Positions 8,533-17,082 of a stretch of 42,716 bases of DNA are shown here, in pieces (position 1 is the stretch's first letter; each line of letters begins with the position of its first letter). Origin of the DNA: an uncultured Bacteroidales bacterium (lineage in GTDB: Bacteria > Bacteroidota > Bacteroidia > Bacteroidales > FEN-979). Both the position numbers and the translations under genes were made by a program. The stretch covers positions 1-42,716 of the forward strand of contig CAIWTA010000141.1 of assembly GCA_903915465.1 (NCBI GenBank), read 5' to 3'. The notes below the pieces were generated by a model, which ran no database searches, was not told the DNA's origin, and worked only from the letters and a program-made list of their open reading frames with translations.

Positions 8533-8628
8533 ATACTTCTTCAACGTAATAGGGTCTAAATTATAAATAACATTCGGTACTATCATGGCCTTCAATAAGA
8601 TCTGTTTAACTGGTTTAAAAGATACAAA

Positions 8629-9318
8629 TTGAGCGAGATAAAGATCATCGGATTTGACGCTGACGATACACTTTGGGTAAATGAATTGTATTATAAGGAG
8701 ATAGAGAAAGAATTCTGCGATTTAATGGCAGATTATTTACCTCCTGAAGAATTATCAGAAGCCCTTTTTAAGACAGAAATTCAAAACCTGGAATGGTATG
8801 GTTATGGGGCAAAAGGTTTTTTACTTTCTCTCATAGAGACAGCCATAAGCATTAGTAAAGGCAATGTTCCGATAGCAAGTATTGAGAAAATAATTTCAAC
8901 TGTAAAGATCTTATTAAACCGGGAGATAGAAATACTTGATGGGGTAGAAGGGTTATTGCCACAACTTCAGAAACAATATCATTTAATCATTGTAACCAAA
9001 GGAGATTTGTTGGACCAGGAACGAAAACTGAAAAAATCAGGGCTGATGCCATATTTCCATCATATTGAAATTATGAGTGATAAACAGGAAGCTGATTACC
9101 AAAAATTGCTAAAAAACTTGGGAATTCTGCCTGAGGAATTTCTAATGGTAGGCAATTCCTTAAAATCAGATATTTTCCCGGTTTTGGCTATTGGCGGAAA
9201 AGCAGTGTATGTACCTTACCATACCACCTGGCAACATGAAACGATAGAGGAAGTTCCCGGATTTGAATACCAAACAATAGAAAAAATAAGTGATCTCATT
9301 CATCTTCTCCCAAAATGA
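8629..9318 (+). CDS. HAD-superfamily hydrolase (YjjG-like phosphatase)
   Basis: 229 residues, cytosolic. HAD motif I is FDADDTLW with the nucleophile D10 and acid/base D12. Motif II is the Thr in LIIVTKGD, a lysine for motif III lies in the DYQKLLKNLG segment, and motif IV is GNSLKSDI. The insert between motifs I and II is the helical C1 cap typical of small-molecule phosphatases. The substrate cannot be told from sequence; nucleotides or sugar phosphates are typical. The start is TTG at 8629 (MSEIKIIGFD). No in-frame ATG precedes the first motif, and the start fits the beta strand leading to motif I. The TGA stop is part of a hairpin (9316-9335). Confidence 0.88.
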   Translation: MSEIKIIGFDADDTLWVNELYYKEIEKEFCDLMADYLPPEELSEALFKTEIQNLEWYGYGAKGFLLSLIETAISISKGNVPIASIEKIISTVKILLNREIEILDGVEGLLPQLQKQYHLIIVTKGDLLDQERKLKKSGLMPYFHHIEIMSDKQEADYQKLLKNLGILPEEFLMVGNSLKSDIFPVLAIGGKAVYVPYHTTWQHETIEEVPGFEYQTIEKISDLIHLLPK

Positions 9319-9335
9319 ACCAACTTCTTGGTTCA
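9316..9335 (+). terminator. Hairpin overlapping the HAD gene stop codon
   Basis: TGAACCAA (9316-9323), loop CTTC, TTGGTTCA (9328-9335): a perfect 8-bp stem that includes the stop codon. No T tract follows, so termination is uncertain. It lies between two convergent genes. Confidence 0.4.
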
Positions 9336-9478
9336 ATAACTGAGAATTCACCACCAAAATACTGTCTTTCCCTATCCTGGCATTCAACCGGAGGAAATAT
9401 TTCTCTCTGCAAACGCCTCATGTGGTTAGTTTTACCATATCTCAGCTGCTTTTAGAGTTCCGGACTTCTATTTTCATT

Positions 9479-10912
9479 TTACCTGGCAACAATTATTTTG
9501 ATAGATTTGGAAATTCTTTCTGAAACCAGATTGGAAAAATAAATCCCATTTGGTAATTGCTCGATAGAGAAAGGAAGGTAATAAACTCCTTTACGAAGAT
9601 ACCCTGAATAAATTTTCTGCACCCAGATACCTTTATTATCATACAAGTTAATAGTAATACCCATATCCATAGCCAATTCAATTGATATTGATGCTTTCGC
9701 TGAAGCAGGGTTTGGGGAACAATTGTAACGGATGGGATCATCATTTTTGACTTCCTGAACGGCTAAAAAAGAAATGTAGTGAGCCAAAACACGGTATCCA
9801 AAGAAAGAAATTGCCTGATGACTATCATCATCACCCATAAAAATAGTCCCGTTTTGATTCTGAATCCAATTTTGCCCGTCCCAACGATAATAATCTCCTG
9901 TCAATGCTTTCCCGTTAGAATTATATGTGTTTTCGAATTTTTCATAGTTACTCCAGGTTAAATTAGTCCAGGCTTCACCTATGTTTGACAATCTGTTTCC
10001 ATTATTATCATAGGTGTCCGAATAGCGCCGAAAATTTGACCAGCTTCCGCTAATCCATTCTTCCCAAAGTTCCGCCACGATTTTCCCGGTTGTATTATAT
10101 GTGAAGGAGTATTTCCAGGAATCTGACCAAGTCTCATTTTCCCAAATTTCCCAGATTTGCAAAATATTGTTTTTAGTTAAATCATAAGTATATGTGGCTT
10201 TTTCATAATTCTCCCAGTTTCCGTTTGCCCAGTTTTCCCATAGGTAGGTTAAAACATCGCCATTTGAATCAAACGTGTAAGTATCTTTCCAGGCATTCAC
10301 CCAGCTCCCATTAATCCAATTTTCCATAAGTTCATCAAGCATATTTCCATTAAAATCGTAAGTGTCTGTTGCTCTCCATGTGTTCACCCAGGTTCCGCCA
10401 ACCCAGTTTTCCCAACGTCTTGATACCATATTGCCAACGGAGTCATAAGTATCTGTAGATCTCCATGAATTCGCCCATATCCCTGCTGTATCCCAGTTTT
10501 CTACAAGGTATATAATGACATGCCAGCTTGCATCGTAAGCATAGGTTTCTTTTGAGGAATTAACCCAATTCCCATAAACAAGTTTTTCTCTGATTGTGTT
10601 TAAAATTTTTGCTTCCGCGTTATAGGAATAAGAGAGGCGCAAAGTACTGTCAGTTGTGGAGAAAACAAAGACAGTATCAAATTTGAATAGTATCTCTTTC
10701 TGAAAATTAATCTGTGACTCACAACAATCTATATTCTCCTTTACATAATTATTATTAAAGGTCGAGGGACATTTTGGGAAATGATGGCCTTTTTGTACAC
10801 TATAAAGACGTTTGAATGGTAGGGTTGGATTATTTTCCCCAACTAAACATTGACTCCAAAATGATAAAAATATAAGAATACAGATGAATGTGATATAAAA
10901 GATTTTTTTCAT
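9479..10912 (-). CDS. T9SS-exported protein made of nine Trp-rich 29-residue repeats
   Basis: 477 residues from ATG 10912; an earlier in-frame start at 10936 would precede the signal peptide MKKIFYITFICILIFLSF. After a spacer of about 70 residues come nine tandem repeats of 29 residues (one has 30), residues 97-358, with pattern Y-D-x-x-G-N-x-L-x-x-x-x-E-N-W-x-x-G-x-W-x-N-x-W-x-x-T-x-T. The YDxNGN part recalls YD/RHS repeats, but the E-N-W-x-x-G-x-W block is distinct. The C-terminus (CSPNPA, VQKIYSG, KGVYYLPF, LPNGIYF, SKSIKIIVAR) is a type A sorting tail. It is probably a cell-surface or secreted beta-repeat protein of unknown ligand. A -7 element lies 26 bp upstream. Confidence 0.88.
   Translation of the reverse strand: MKKIFYITFICILIFLSFWSQCLVGENNPTLPFKRLYSVQKGHHFPKCPSTFNNNYVKENIDCCESQINFQKEILFKFDTVFVFSTTDSTLRLSYSYNAEAKILNTIREKLVYGNWVNSSKETYAYDASWHVIIYLVENWDTAGIWANSWRSTDTYDSVGNMVSRRWENWVGGTWVNTWRATDTYDFNGNMLDELMENWINGSWVNAWKDTYTFDSNGDVLTYLWENWANGNWENYEKATYTYDLTKNNILQIWEIWENETWSDSWKYSFTYNTTGKIVAELWEEWISGSWSNFRRYSDTYDNNGNRLSNIGEAWTNLTWSNYEKFENTYNSNGKALTGDYYRWDGQNWIQNQNGTIFMGDDDSHQAISFFGYRVLAHYISFLAVQEVKNDDPIRYNCSPNPASAKASISIELAMDMGITINLYDNKGIWVQKIYSGYLRKGVYYLPFSIEQLPNGIYFSNLVSERISKSIKIIVAR
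9839..10624 (-). repeat. Nine tandem coding repeats of 87 bp
   Basis: DNA of residues 97-358 of the Trp-rich repeat protein. The period is 87 bp (one unit 90 bp). The units are diverged at DNA level but keep the Tyr-Asp, Glu-Asn-Trp and Trp-x-Asn-x-Trp positions. Confidence 0.85.
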
Positions 10913-10937
10913 AATCCAGAAATTAAGGTTCGGCAAT

Positions 10938-10945
10938 CAAATATA
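10938..10945 (-). promoter_or_regulatory. Candidate -7 element for the Trp-rich repeat protein gene
   Basis: On the minus strand this reads TATATTTG (TAnnTTTG), 25 bp before the ATG at 10912. A CTTG at a spacing of about 16 could serve as -33. Confidence 0.45.
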
Positions 10946-11072
10946 ATCATTTTTCCAAATTCAAGGTTTCATCTGTTAGAAAAGACAGCCTTATGCCGTA
11001 TTCATAAGATTCTGTGTACTTATCCATTCCTTAACAATGTGTGGATTTCTTTCCCTTTTATATCCTTTGATT

Positions 11073-11160
11073 GATATCATTGTGCAAAATCAAACAGTTG
11101 TTCGGTTTTTTTGCAAAACCGCTGCCCGAAATCACCCTACTCTGATCAAATAATAATTTT
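11073..11160 (+). repeat. Conserved upstream block, copy 1 (possible enhancer region)
   Basis: This aligns over about 88 bp with 12576-12662 with few gaps. Shared elements are GATATCATT, TGCAAAA, CAAACAGTTGT, CGGTT, CGCTG, CCGAAATCA and GATCAAATA. It lies 161 bp upstream of the sigma-54 -24 box, a usual distance for activator binding. Within copy 1, CGGTTTT and AAAACCG form an inverted repeat. The rest of the gap 10946-11290 shows no gene. Confidence 0.6.
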
Positions 11161-11233
11161 GTCTGCTAATAAACGAATTTTTTAGCTTTCATTATCAGAT
11201 GTATATATAATAATTTCTCCGTTCCCGTATTTA

Positions 11234-11248
11234 TGGCACATCGTTTGC
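11234..11248 (+). promoter_or_regulatory. Candidate sigma-54 (-24/-12) promoter of the 370-residue T9SS protein gene
   Basis: TGGCACATCGTTTGC followed by T is a full match to TGGCAC-N5-TTGCW, with GG-N10-GC. The predicted start, near 11260, is about 30 nt before the ATG at 11291. Confidence 0.75.
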
Positions 11249-11290
11249 TTTCCATTCTATCAACCCACAAAAATTTAAAATTTACGAACT

Positions 11291-12403
11291 ATGAAAAACA
11301 AGATTACATTGTACCTTTTTATGCTTACGCTTATAAGTATAAACTGTTTTAATGCATCTTCGCTTTTTGCCCAGACCGGCAATTTAACGAAAAATACAAC
11401 GCTTGACGCAACAATAACCGGAGAAAGTAAGGTTTGCGAAGGCACTATGGATGTCGTTTACAAAACCGAATCAGGAATGATCAATTATGAATGGGAGGTT
11501 TCCAGAGGTGGTATTATCAACTCAGGACAAAGAACAGATGTCATTAAAGTTGATTGGAGTCTTGCAGGAGATCAAACAGTTTCTGTAAAATATAGCGAAC
11601 CGCCAGGTACTGGTAATATCATTTCAGGATCTCTTTCGGTTAGTGTGGATCCTTTTCCTGGTGATGCCGGAACAATGACCGGGCCTGTAAGAGTTTGCCA
11701 GGGTGATGTAGAAGTAATTTATTCTGTTCTGCCAATTTCTTCAGCGCTAAGTTATGTATGGCTGATCCCGGATGGGGCAAGTATCATTTCCGATATTACA
11801 AATACTATCAAGGTTAACTTTTCATTAACTGCTTCTCCTGGCAATGTTGCTGTATATGGACTAAATACTTGCGGCAAGGGAAATGTTTCTGAATTTTATC
11901 CGGTCATGGTAAATGAGATTCCACCAACGCCGGTGATAACTATTTTTGGCAACCTGCTACAGTGCAACGCTGCTGATGGGAATCTTTGGTATCTTAATGG
12001 AGAACCGATTCCCGGGGCAACAAAACAAGAATACGAGGCAACTCAAACCGGCCGGTATTATTCAATTGTCACTCTTGGTGGATGCAGTTCAGCTGCCTCC
12101 AATAAAGTTGATTTTGAGGTTTTGTCGACCAAAACAAAGGTTATGGAAGGATCAGATTTCCAGATCTATCCAGTCCCTAATGATGGTCAATTTATTGTAA
12201 AGTGCACTGATCTGGATAAAACCAATTTGAAGATCCAGGTTTACAACAATTTAGGTATGGTTGTCTACGAAAAAACTGAAATTCAATGGGACGCTAATTC
12301 TTCCTATTTTGTTGACCTGAACCCTATTTCTGCTGGCACATATGCAGTTATTGTACAAAACGATAAATATCATTTAATGAAAAAATTGATTATCACTAAG
12401 TAA
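11291..12403 (+). CDS. T9SS-exported protein with two PKD-like domains
   Basis: 370 residues. Signal peptide MKNKITLYLFMLTLISINCF, ending near LFAQ. Two PKD-like/Ig-like domains follow (about residues 40-115 and 118-205), each with a conserved VCxG near the start and a YxW or YVW core. Next is an Ig-like segment (LWYLNGEPIPGATKQEY) and a type A sorting tail (FQIYPVPNDGQFIVK, GTYAVIV, KKLIITK). It looks like a short version of the next gene: its first PKD-like domain is closest to that gene's fourth, and its second to the seventh. Signal peptides, tails and promoter regions match at DNA level, so the two genes are tandem paralogues. Probably a surface or secreted protein; no enzymatic motif. 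Confidence 0.9.
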   Translation: MKNKITLYLFMLTLISINCFNASSLFAQTGNLTKNTTLDATITGESKVCEGTMDVVYKTESGMINYEWEVSRGGIINSGQRTDVIKVDWSLAGDQTVSVKYSEPPGTGNIISGSLSVSVDPFPGDAGTMTGPVRVCQGDVEVIYSVLPISSALSYVWLIPDGASIISDITNTIKVNFSLTASPGNVAVYGLNTCGKGNVSEFYPVMVNEIPPTPVITIFGNLLQCNAADGNLWYLNGEPIPGATKQEYEATQTGRYYSIVTLGGCSSAASNKVDFEVLSTKTKVMEGSDFQIYPVPNDGQFIVKCTDLDKTNLKIQVYNNLGMVVYEKTEIQWDANSSYFVDLNPISAGTYAVIVQNDKYHLMKKLIITK

Positions 12404-12424
12404 ATGCACACATATACATTCATG

Positions 12425-12456
12425 AAAGGGGCTGTCCATTAAGGGCGGCCTTTTTT
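12425..12456 (+). terminator. Rho-independent terminator after the 370-residue protein gene
   Basis: GGCTGTCC (12430-12437), loop ATTAA, GGGCGGCC (12443-12450), eight pairs including two G-T, flanked by AAA and six T. It separates the two tandem paralogues, so each is transcribed from its own sigma-54 promoter. No gene is seen between here and 12790. Confidence 0.8.
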
Positions 12457-12575
12457 ATTGGTTATCTTGTCTCGTTCAACCTGAATTTTTCTGCCACCCT
12501 TTCCAAAGAAAATCTGTACACATAAAAATCAACCCTCCTGAATAGGATGAGTTGACCTAGATATTTTCTTAGTCT

Positions 12576-12662
12576 GATATCATTCTGCAAAAACAAACAG
12601 TTGTGCGGTTATATTTATCAACGCTGACCGAAATCAGCCTCTCCGGATCAAATATTGCTTTT
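12576..12662 (+). repeat. Conserved upstream block, copy 2 (possible enhancer region)
   Basis: Counterpart of 11073-11160, starting 160 bp before the -24 box of the downstream sigma-54 promoter, almost the same distance as copy 1 (161 bp). Confidence 0.6.
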
Positions 12663-12735
12663 CTCTGACAATAAAGTATTTATATGTATTTCATCTTCAG
12701 GTGTATATGAAATTATATTTAAGTTTCAGGAATTG

Positions 12736-12750
12736 TGGCACACCGTTTGC
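12736..12750 (+). promoter_or_regulatory. Candidate sigma-54 (-24/-12) promoter of the 1175-residue T9SS protein gene
   Basis: TGGCACACCGTTTGC has GG-N10-GC spacing. The predicted start is near 12762, about 29 nt before ATG 12791. Because it would lie inside a coding region begun at the in-frame ATG 12701, it also decides the gene start. Confidence 0.72.
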
Positions 12751-12790
12751 GTTTTTATCTTCTCACACTACAACTTTTATAATACGAGCT

Positions 12791-15700
12791 ATGAAAAGCA
12801 AGACGAGATTGTACCTTTTTATGCTACCGCTTATATGCATGAGCTGTTTTACCGGAACCTTCCTTCTTGCACAAACCGGTGATCCTGTTTTGGATAAACA
12901 ACTGAATAATGAAAAAACACTTTCTAATAACTATTTAGTTTTTGGTTATTCTTATCCTACCAGCAATAATAAATTAGTGCTTAACAATGGCGCAATCAGC
13001 CTCAATTTTACATCTGCTGGTTGGTTTAAGGACGATGGATCACACACAATCACAAACCCCAATTACATCGCGGGTTTTTGCTCTAATTCATTTCGTAACT
13101 TTTTCTCATTTGATCTGAGTGGGATAACTGAGCCCATCACAAGTGCTGTACTTCAAATTCAGAAATACACAAGTGTTCCGGCAACAGGATACGCTGTTTG
13201 GCAACTTTTTGATGTCACCTCATCATTTGAATTAATAAATACAGATTATTCATCGGCTTTGGGCAATCTTTCTGATGGCCTTGCCATCTATAATGATTTG
13301 GGGAGTGGGATTCCTTATGGTAATGACACTATTGATGGCAATCTTTCCACTAATACGATCATCACAGCAGTACTAAATAGTTCCGCTATTGCTGCTTTAA
13401 ATGCAACTGTTGGAGGATCTTTTATAATTGGGGGAAAATCTGATATTTATTTCCCTCATCTTCCCCCAACTGCAACTACTGCTTCAGCAACAAATGTTCA
13501 AATCAACAACGCAATACTGAATGGATCTGTAAATCCTAAAGGAACTCAAACATCTGTAAGTTTTAAATATGGAACAGTTTCAGGAAACCTGCTTTCAGAA
13601 GCTCCTGCGTCACCTGGTACCCTTTCGGGGAATAGCAGCGTTTCTGTTAGTGCAAGCATGATTGGTCTGACAGCTAATACTGCATATTATTTTCAAGTAA
13701 AGGCAGTTAACGCAGATCTGATAACAGTTTATGGAGAGGAAAAAACATTCACAACAAATTTTGAGCTTATTAAGCCGCCTGCACCTGTTTCGCCAACTCC
13801 ACAAAGCTTCTGTTCAAGTGCAACAATCGCCAGTCTGGTAGCACAGCCACCGTTGGCGTGTGAAGTGCTTTGGTATGATGCACCCATCCAAGGGAATCTG
13901 CTTTCAGATTCATTTGAATTAACTTCTGGTGTTACTTACTATGCTGAATCATTCGAAAGTGGTATAGGATTATCAAGCCTGACCAGAACTGCGGTGACAG
14001 TTATTATTTATGATGCCCCAATACCTACTATTTCCGGACCAGACATTGGTTGCCTCAATTCAGGAATCTCTGTATTTTCTACGGAGTCAGGAATGACAAA
14101 TTACGCTTGGTCAGTATCAACAGGCGGAATTATTAAATGTGGAGGTGGAATAGCAGATAATACAGTTTCAGTAGCATGGAATGCAGTTGGAACACAAATG
14201 ATACAAGTAAATTATTCAGATGTTACAGGTTGTAATGCCAATTCGCCAACAATGAAAGACATCGAAGTACACCCATTGCCAGTGCCCACGATTACAGGTA
14301 CTTCCTTGGTTTGTGAAGGAGCAGATGATATTACATATAAAACTGAACCAGGAATGAACGGTTATTTATGGATAGTTTCTGCAGGTGGAAATATTACATC
14401 CGGAGGAAATCCGACCAGTGATTCTGTTTCTGTACAATGGAATATTCCCGGGCCTCAGGCAATCAGTGTCGTATATAATGATACCAATGGGTGTACCGCA
14501 GCTTCCCCTACAATTTTAAATTTAACGGTCGAACCATTACCAATTCCAACAATTGCAGGAAATGCAAATGTTTGCCCGGGAACCTCGGGGGAGTTTTATA
14601 CTACACAAACAGGAATGATGAATTATGCATGGAACGTATCATCAGGAGGAACTATTATTTCAGGAGGAACTTCAATTAGCGATATCACAGTTGTTGTCTG
14701 GAACAACCCAGGACAGCAATCGATAAGTGTAAACTATACAAACGGCAACGGATGCAGAGGGTCAGAATCAACAATATATTCCGTTTTTGTCGCCCAACAG
14801 ATAGTCCCAACAATAACAGGAAATATTAATATTTGTGAAGGCGCTGTTGATGTTGTGTACACAACAGAAACCGGCATGATTAATTATGAATGGTCCGTTT
14901 CAAGTGGGGGCACCATCACATCAGGAGAAATGACTGATTCAATTACAGTTATGTGGAAAAGTGCAGGAGCTCAAATAGTTTCTATCAAATATTACGATCC
15001 ATCTGGTTGTGGAATAGCCAGCTCAGCCTTTCAGCCGGTAACCGTCAATCCATTACCCGTTCCGCAGATCATGGGGTTGTCCCGGATATGCATCAACGCT
15101 GATTATTTTTCTTATGAAACAGACCCCGGGATGACAAATTATAATTGGTCAATAACAGAAGGAGGTGTAATAGAATTTGGTGCAGGTTCATATCACATTC
15201 TGGTTTCCTGGAAAGATCCCGGAGAGCAAACACTGTCATTAAGTTATTCAAGTCCTGATGGTTGTAGCCCAATTGAACCTGCCTTTCTTAAGATCCATGT
15301 AGAGACCTTCCCGGATTCTGCGCAGATCATTGCTGGAAATCAAGAAGTTTGTCCAGGATCAATCGGCATTCATTACTCTACTATCCCGATAATGTATGCT
15401 GAAAATTATATCTGGAATTTACCTGAGGGAGCGTTAATTATGTCTGGTGCAGGAAGCAATTCAATTATAGTAAATTTTTCTTCCGGCGCCAGTTCTGGTG
15501 AGATTACCGTTTATGGGGAGAATCACTGCGGTGCAGGAATACTCAGTCATCCGTTGAATGTAACTGTAAACCAATTACCTGATGATCCAGGAACAATCAG
15601 CGGGCCTGCCGCAGTTTGTCAAGGAGAATCAGAGGCAATTTATTCTGTTCCACCTATTTCTACGGCAGCAGCATACATATGGACTATCCCTACCGGGGCA

Positions 15701-16318
15701 AGTATTATTTCCGGGGCAAACACGAACAGCATCAAGGTGTTGTATTCTGCAACATCTTCATCTGGCAATATTAGTGTTCATGGAACCAATATGTGTGGAG
15801 AAGGAAATAATTCTGCGAATTACGCAGTTTCCGTAAATGAGATTCCATCAACACCGGAGATAACTATTTCAGGAGATTTGCTGCAGAGTAATGTTCCTGA
15901 AGGGAACCAATGGTATTTTAATGGAGCGCTGATTCCCGGAGCTACAAGGATAAATTACCAGGCAACTCATAATGGTCGGTATTGGTCAGTTGTTATCATT
16001 GGAGAATGCCATTCGGATACTTCTAATAACATTGCAGTTTTTTTGACCGGAACAACAGAAAAAGAAGAGTCAGTTTTCCAGGTATATCCGATTCCTAATG
16101 ATGGTCAATTTATTGTAAAGTTATGTGATCTGGATAAATCCAACTTGAAAATTCAGGTTTACAATACTTTAGGCATTGTTGTCTATGAAAAGAATAAAAT
16201 TCAATGGGATGAAAATTCGGCTTATTTTGTTGATTTAGGTTCAATTTCTGCTGGCACTTATGCCGTTGTATTACAGAACGACAAGCATCATTTAGTAAAG
16301 AAAATGCTTATCAAGTAA
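12791..16318 (+). CDS. Large T9SS-exported protein with seven tandem PKD-like domains
   Basis: 1175 residues from ATG 12791. An in-frame ATG at 12701 would put 30 non-signal residues first and overlap the promoter; the paralogue upstream starts at the matching position. Signal peptide MKSKTRLYLFMLPLICMSCF. Then: an N-terminal beta domain (GWFKDDGSHTITNPNYIAG, RNFFSFDLSGI); a FnIII-like domain (TATTASATNVQINNAILNG onward); an Ig-like domain (SFCSSATIASL, VLWYDA); seven PKD-like repeats of about 87 residues (about 410-1018) with VCxG and GMxNYxWxVSxGGxI; an Ig-like segment (NQWYFNGALIPGAT); and a type A sorting tail (VYPIPNDGQFIVK, KKMLIK). Probably a long surface stalk or adhesin. It converges with the ydcF-like gene 22 bp away, with no visible terminator. 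Confidence 0.92.
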   Translation: MKSKTRLYLFMLPLICMSCFTGTFLLAQTGDPVLDKQLNNEKTLSNNYLVFGYSYPTSNNKLVLNNGAISLNFTSAGWFKDDGSHTITNPNYIAGFCSNSFRNFFSFDLSGITEPITSAVLQIQKYTSVPATGYAVWQLFDVTSSFELINTDYSSALGNLSDGLAIYNDLGSGIPYGNDTIDGNLSTNTIITAVLNSSAIAALNATVGGSFIIGGKSDIYFPHLPPTATTASATNVQINNAILNGSVNPKGTQTSVSFKYGTVSGNLLSEAPASPGTLSGNSSVSVSASMIGLTANTAYYFQVKAVNADLITVYGEEKTFTTNFELIKPPAPVSPTPQSFCSSATIASLVAQPPLACEVLWYDAPIQGNLLSDSFELTSGVTYYAESFESGIGLSSLTRTAVTVIIYDAPIPTISGPDIGCLNSGISVFSTESGMTNYAWSVSTGGIIKCGGGIADNTVSVAWNAVGTQMIQVNYSDVTGCNANSPTMKDIEVHPLPVPTITGTSLVCEGADDITYKTEPGMNGYLWIVSAGGNITSGGNPTSDSVSVQWNIPGPQAISVVYNDTNGCTAASPTILNLTVEPLPIPTIAGNANVCPGTSGEFYTTQTGMMNYAWNVSSGGTIISGGTSISDITVVVWNNPGQQSISVNYTNGNGCRGSESTIYSVFVAQQIVPTITGNINICEGAVDVVYTTETGMINYEWSVSSGGTITSGEMTDSITVMWKSAGAQIVSIKYYDPSGCGIASSAFQPVTVNPLPVPQIMGLSRICINADYFSYETDPGMTNYNWSITEGGVIEFGAGSYHILVSWKDPGEQTLSLSYSSPDGCSPIEPAFLKIHVETFPDSAQIIAGNQEVCPGSIGIHYSTIPIMYAENYIWNLPEGALIMSGAGSNSIIVNFSSGASSGEITVYGENHCGAGILSHPLNVTVNQLPDDPGTISGPAAVCQGESEAIYSVPPISTAAAYIWTIPTGASIISGANTNSIKVLYSATSSSGNISVHGTNMCGEGNNSANYAVSVNEIPSTPEITISGDLLQSNVPEGNQWYFNGALIPGATRINYQATHNGRYWSVVIIGECHSDTSNNIAVFLTGTTEKEESVFQVYPIPNDGQFIVKLCDLDKSNLKIQVYNTLGIVVYEKNKIQWDENSAYFVDLGSISAGTYAVVLQNDKHHLVKKMLIK
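14018..15841 (+). repeat. Seven tandem PKD-like coding repeats of about 260 bp
   Basis: Repeats 1-5 share GMxNYxWxVSxGG and end with a P-x-P-x-I link. Repeats 6-7 are a second subtype (YIWxxPxGAxIxSGAxxNSI and SSGxIxVxGxNxCG). The order suggests growth by unit duplication. Confidence 0.8.
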
Positions 16319-16340
16319 ATAAGTGTACAAATGTGCAAAA

Positions 16341-17036
16341 TCATATCCACCCTTTGGCCCAATAATAGGCAATTGCAAAAAATTCCCTCATTATTAATTC
16401 CTCATACCGCAATTGAGTCCAGAACTGGTATCGGGCTGTAATATTCTTCCCTAAATCAGGAAGCCATTTTCGGCCTCCCAATCGACTATCAACAAAGGTG
16501 ATATCTGATTCGATTGTGTTATCAAACGCAGGGAGGCCATCAACTGAGAGGAAACCGATTTTTTGGAAAGATAAAATTGCCCTATAGAGGTGTTCCGGGG
16601 AGGTGACAATTGCTATGGGTTGATTTATTTTTTTTATCATTTGAAAAATCAACAATGCCTGGGAGCGGGTATTTGTCCCGGAATCCTCGATCAGGATACG
16701 ATCAGAAGAAATTCCGCGATGGATTAACTCTTTTTTCATCAGGTAAACCGAACTGAAACTATCTCTTGCATTTCCCGGCAATGCAATGATTACTTTAGCG
16801 AATTGAAAATGGTTTGCCAATTTAGCTGCATACCAAATCCGCATAAGCCCGGTTTCACTGGGCATTCCTCCTCCACCAAGAACAATAATGCAGTCGGGAG
16901 GGCGGTGTATTCCGGCTTTTTTGGAACTGAGCCCATACCAAGCCCTGAACGGAAGAGGGGTAAAACACAAGGAGAGAAGTATCAGGTAGAAACATCCGAA
17001 TGAAATAAGGACATATTTAATTATTCGAATGATCAT
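16341..17036 (-). CDS. YdcF/SanA-type DUF218 membrane-anchored protein
   Basis: 231 residues from ATG 17036; a TTG at 17078, 4 nt after the glyQS stop, is an in-frame alternative. One N-terminal membrane helix (about residues 5-25) is followed by a DUF218 domain. The domain starts CIIVLGGGGMPSE, continues with RIWYAAKL, IALPGNARDS, EDSGTNTRSQALLI and IAIVTSPEHLYRAILSF, and has the glycine-rich strand, the acidic D-SGTNT motif and the TSPEH segment typical of the family. The biochemical role of this family is not settled; roles in envelope or peptidoglycan-related processes have been proposed. It follows glyQS closely and may be read from the same transcript. Confidence 0.85.
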   Translation of the reverse strand: MIIRIIKYVLISFGCFYLILLSLCFTPLPFRAWYGLSSKKAGIHRPPDCIIVLGGGGMPSETGLMRIWYAAKLANHFQFAKVIIALPGNARDSFSSVYLMKKELIHRGISSDRILIEDSGTNTRSQALLIFQMIKKINQPIAIVTSPEHLYRAILSFQKIGFLSVDGLPAFDNTIESDITFVDSRLGGRKWLPDLGKNITARYQFWTQLRYEELIMREFFAIAYYWAKGWI

Positions 17037-17082
17037 ATTAAGTGTTCCTTTCCGGTTGTTCCGAAATATAGAGCACAAGAAT

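Noticed and set aside
12701-12790. Longer N-terminus for the 1175-residue protein
   Set aside because: It would overlap the sigma-54 promoter and bury the signal peptide; the paralogue starts at the position matching 12791.
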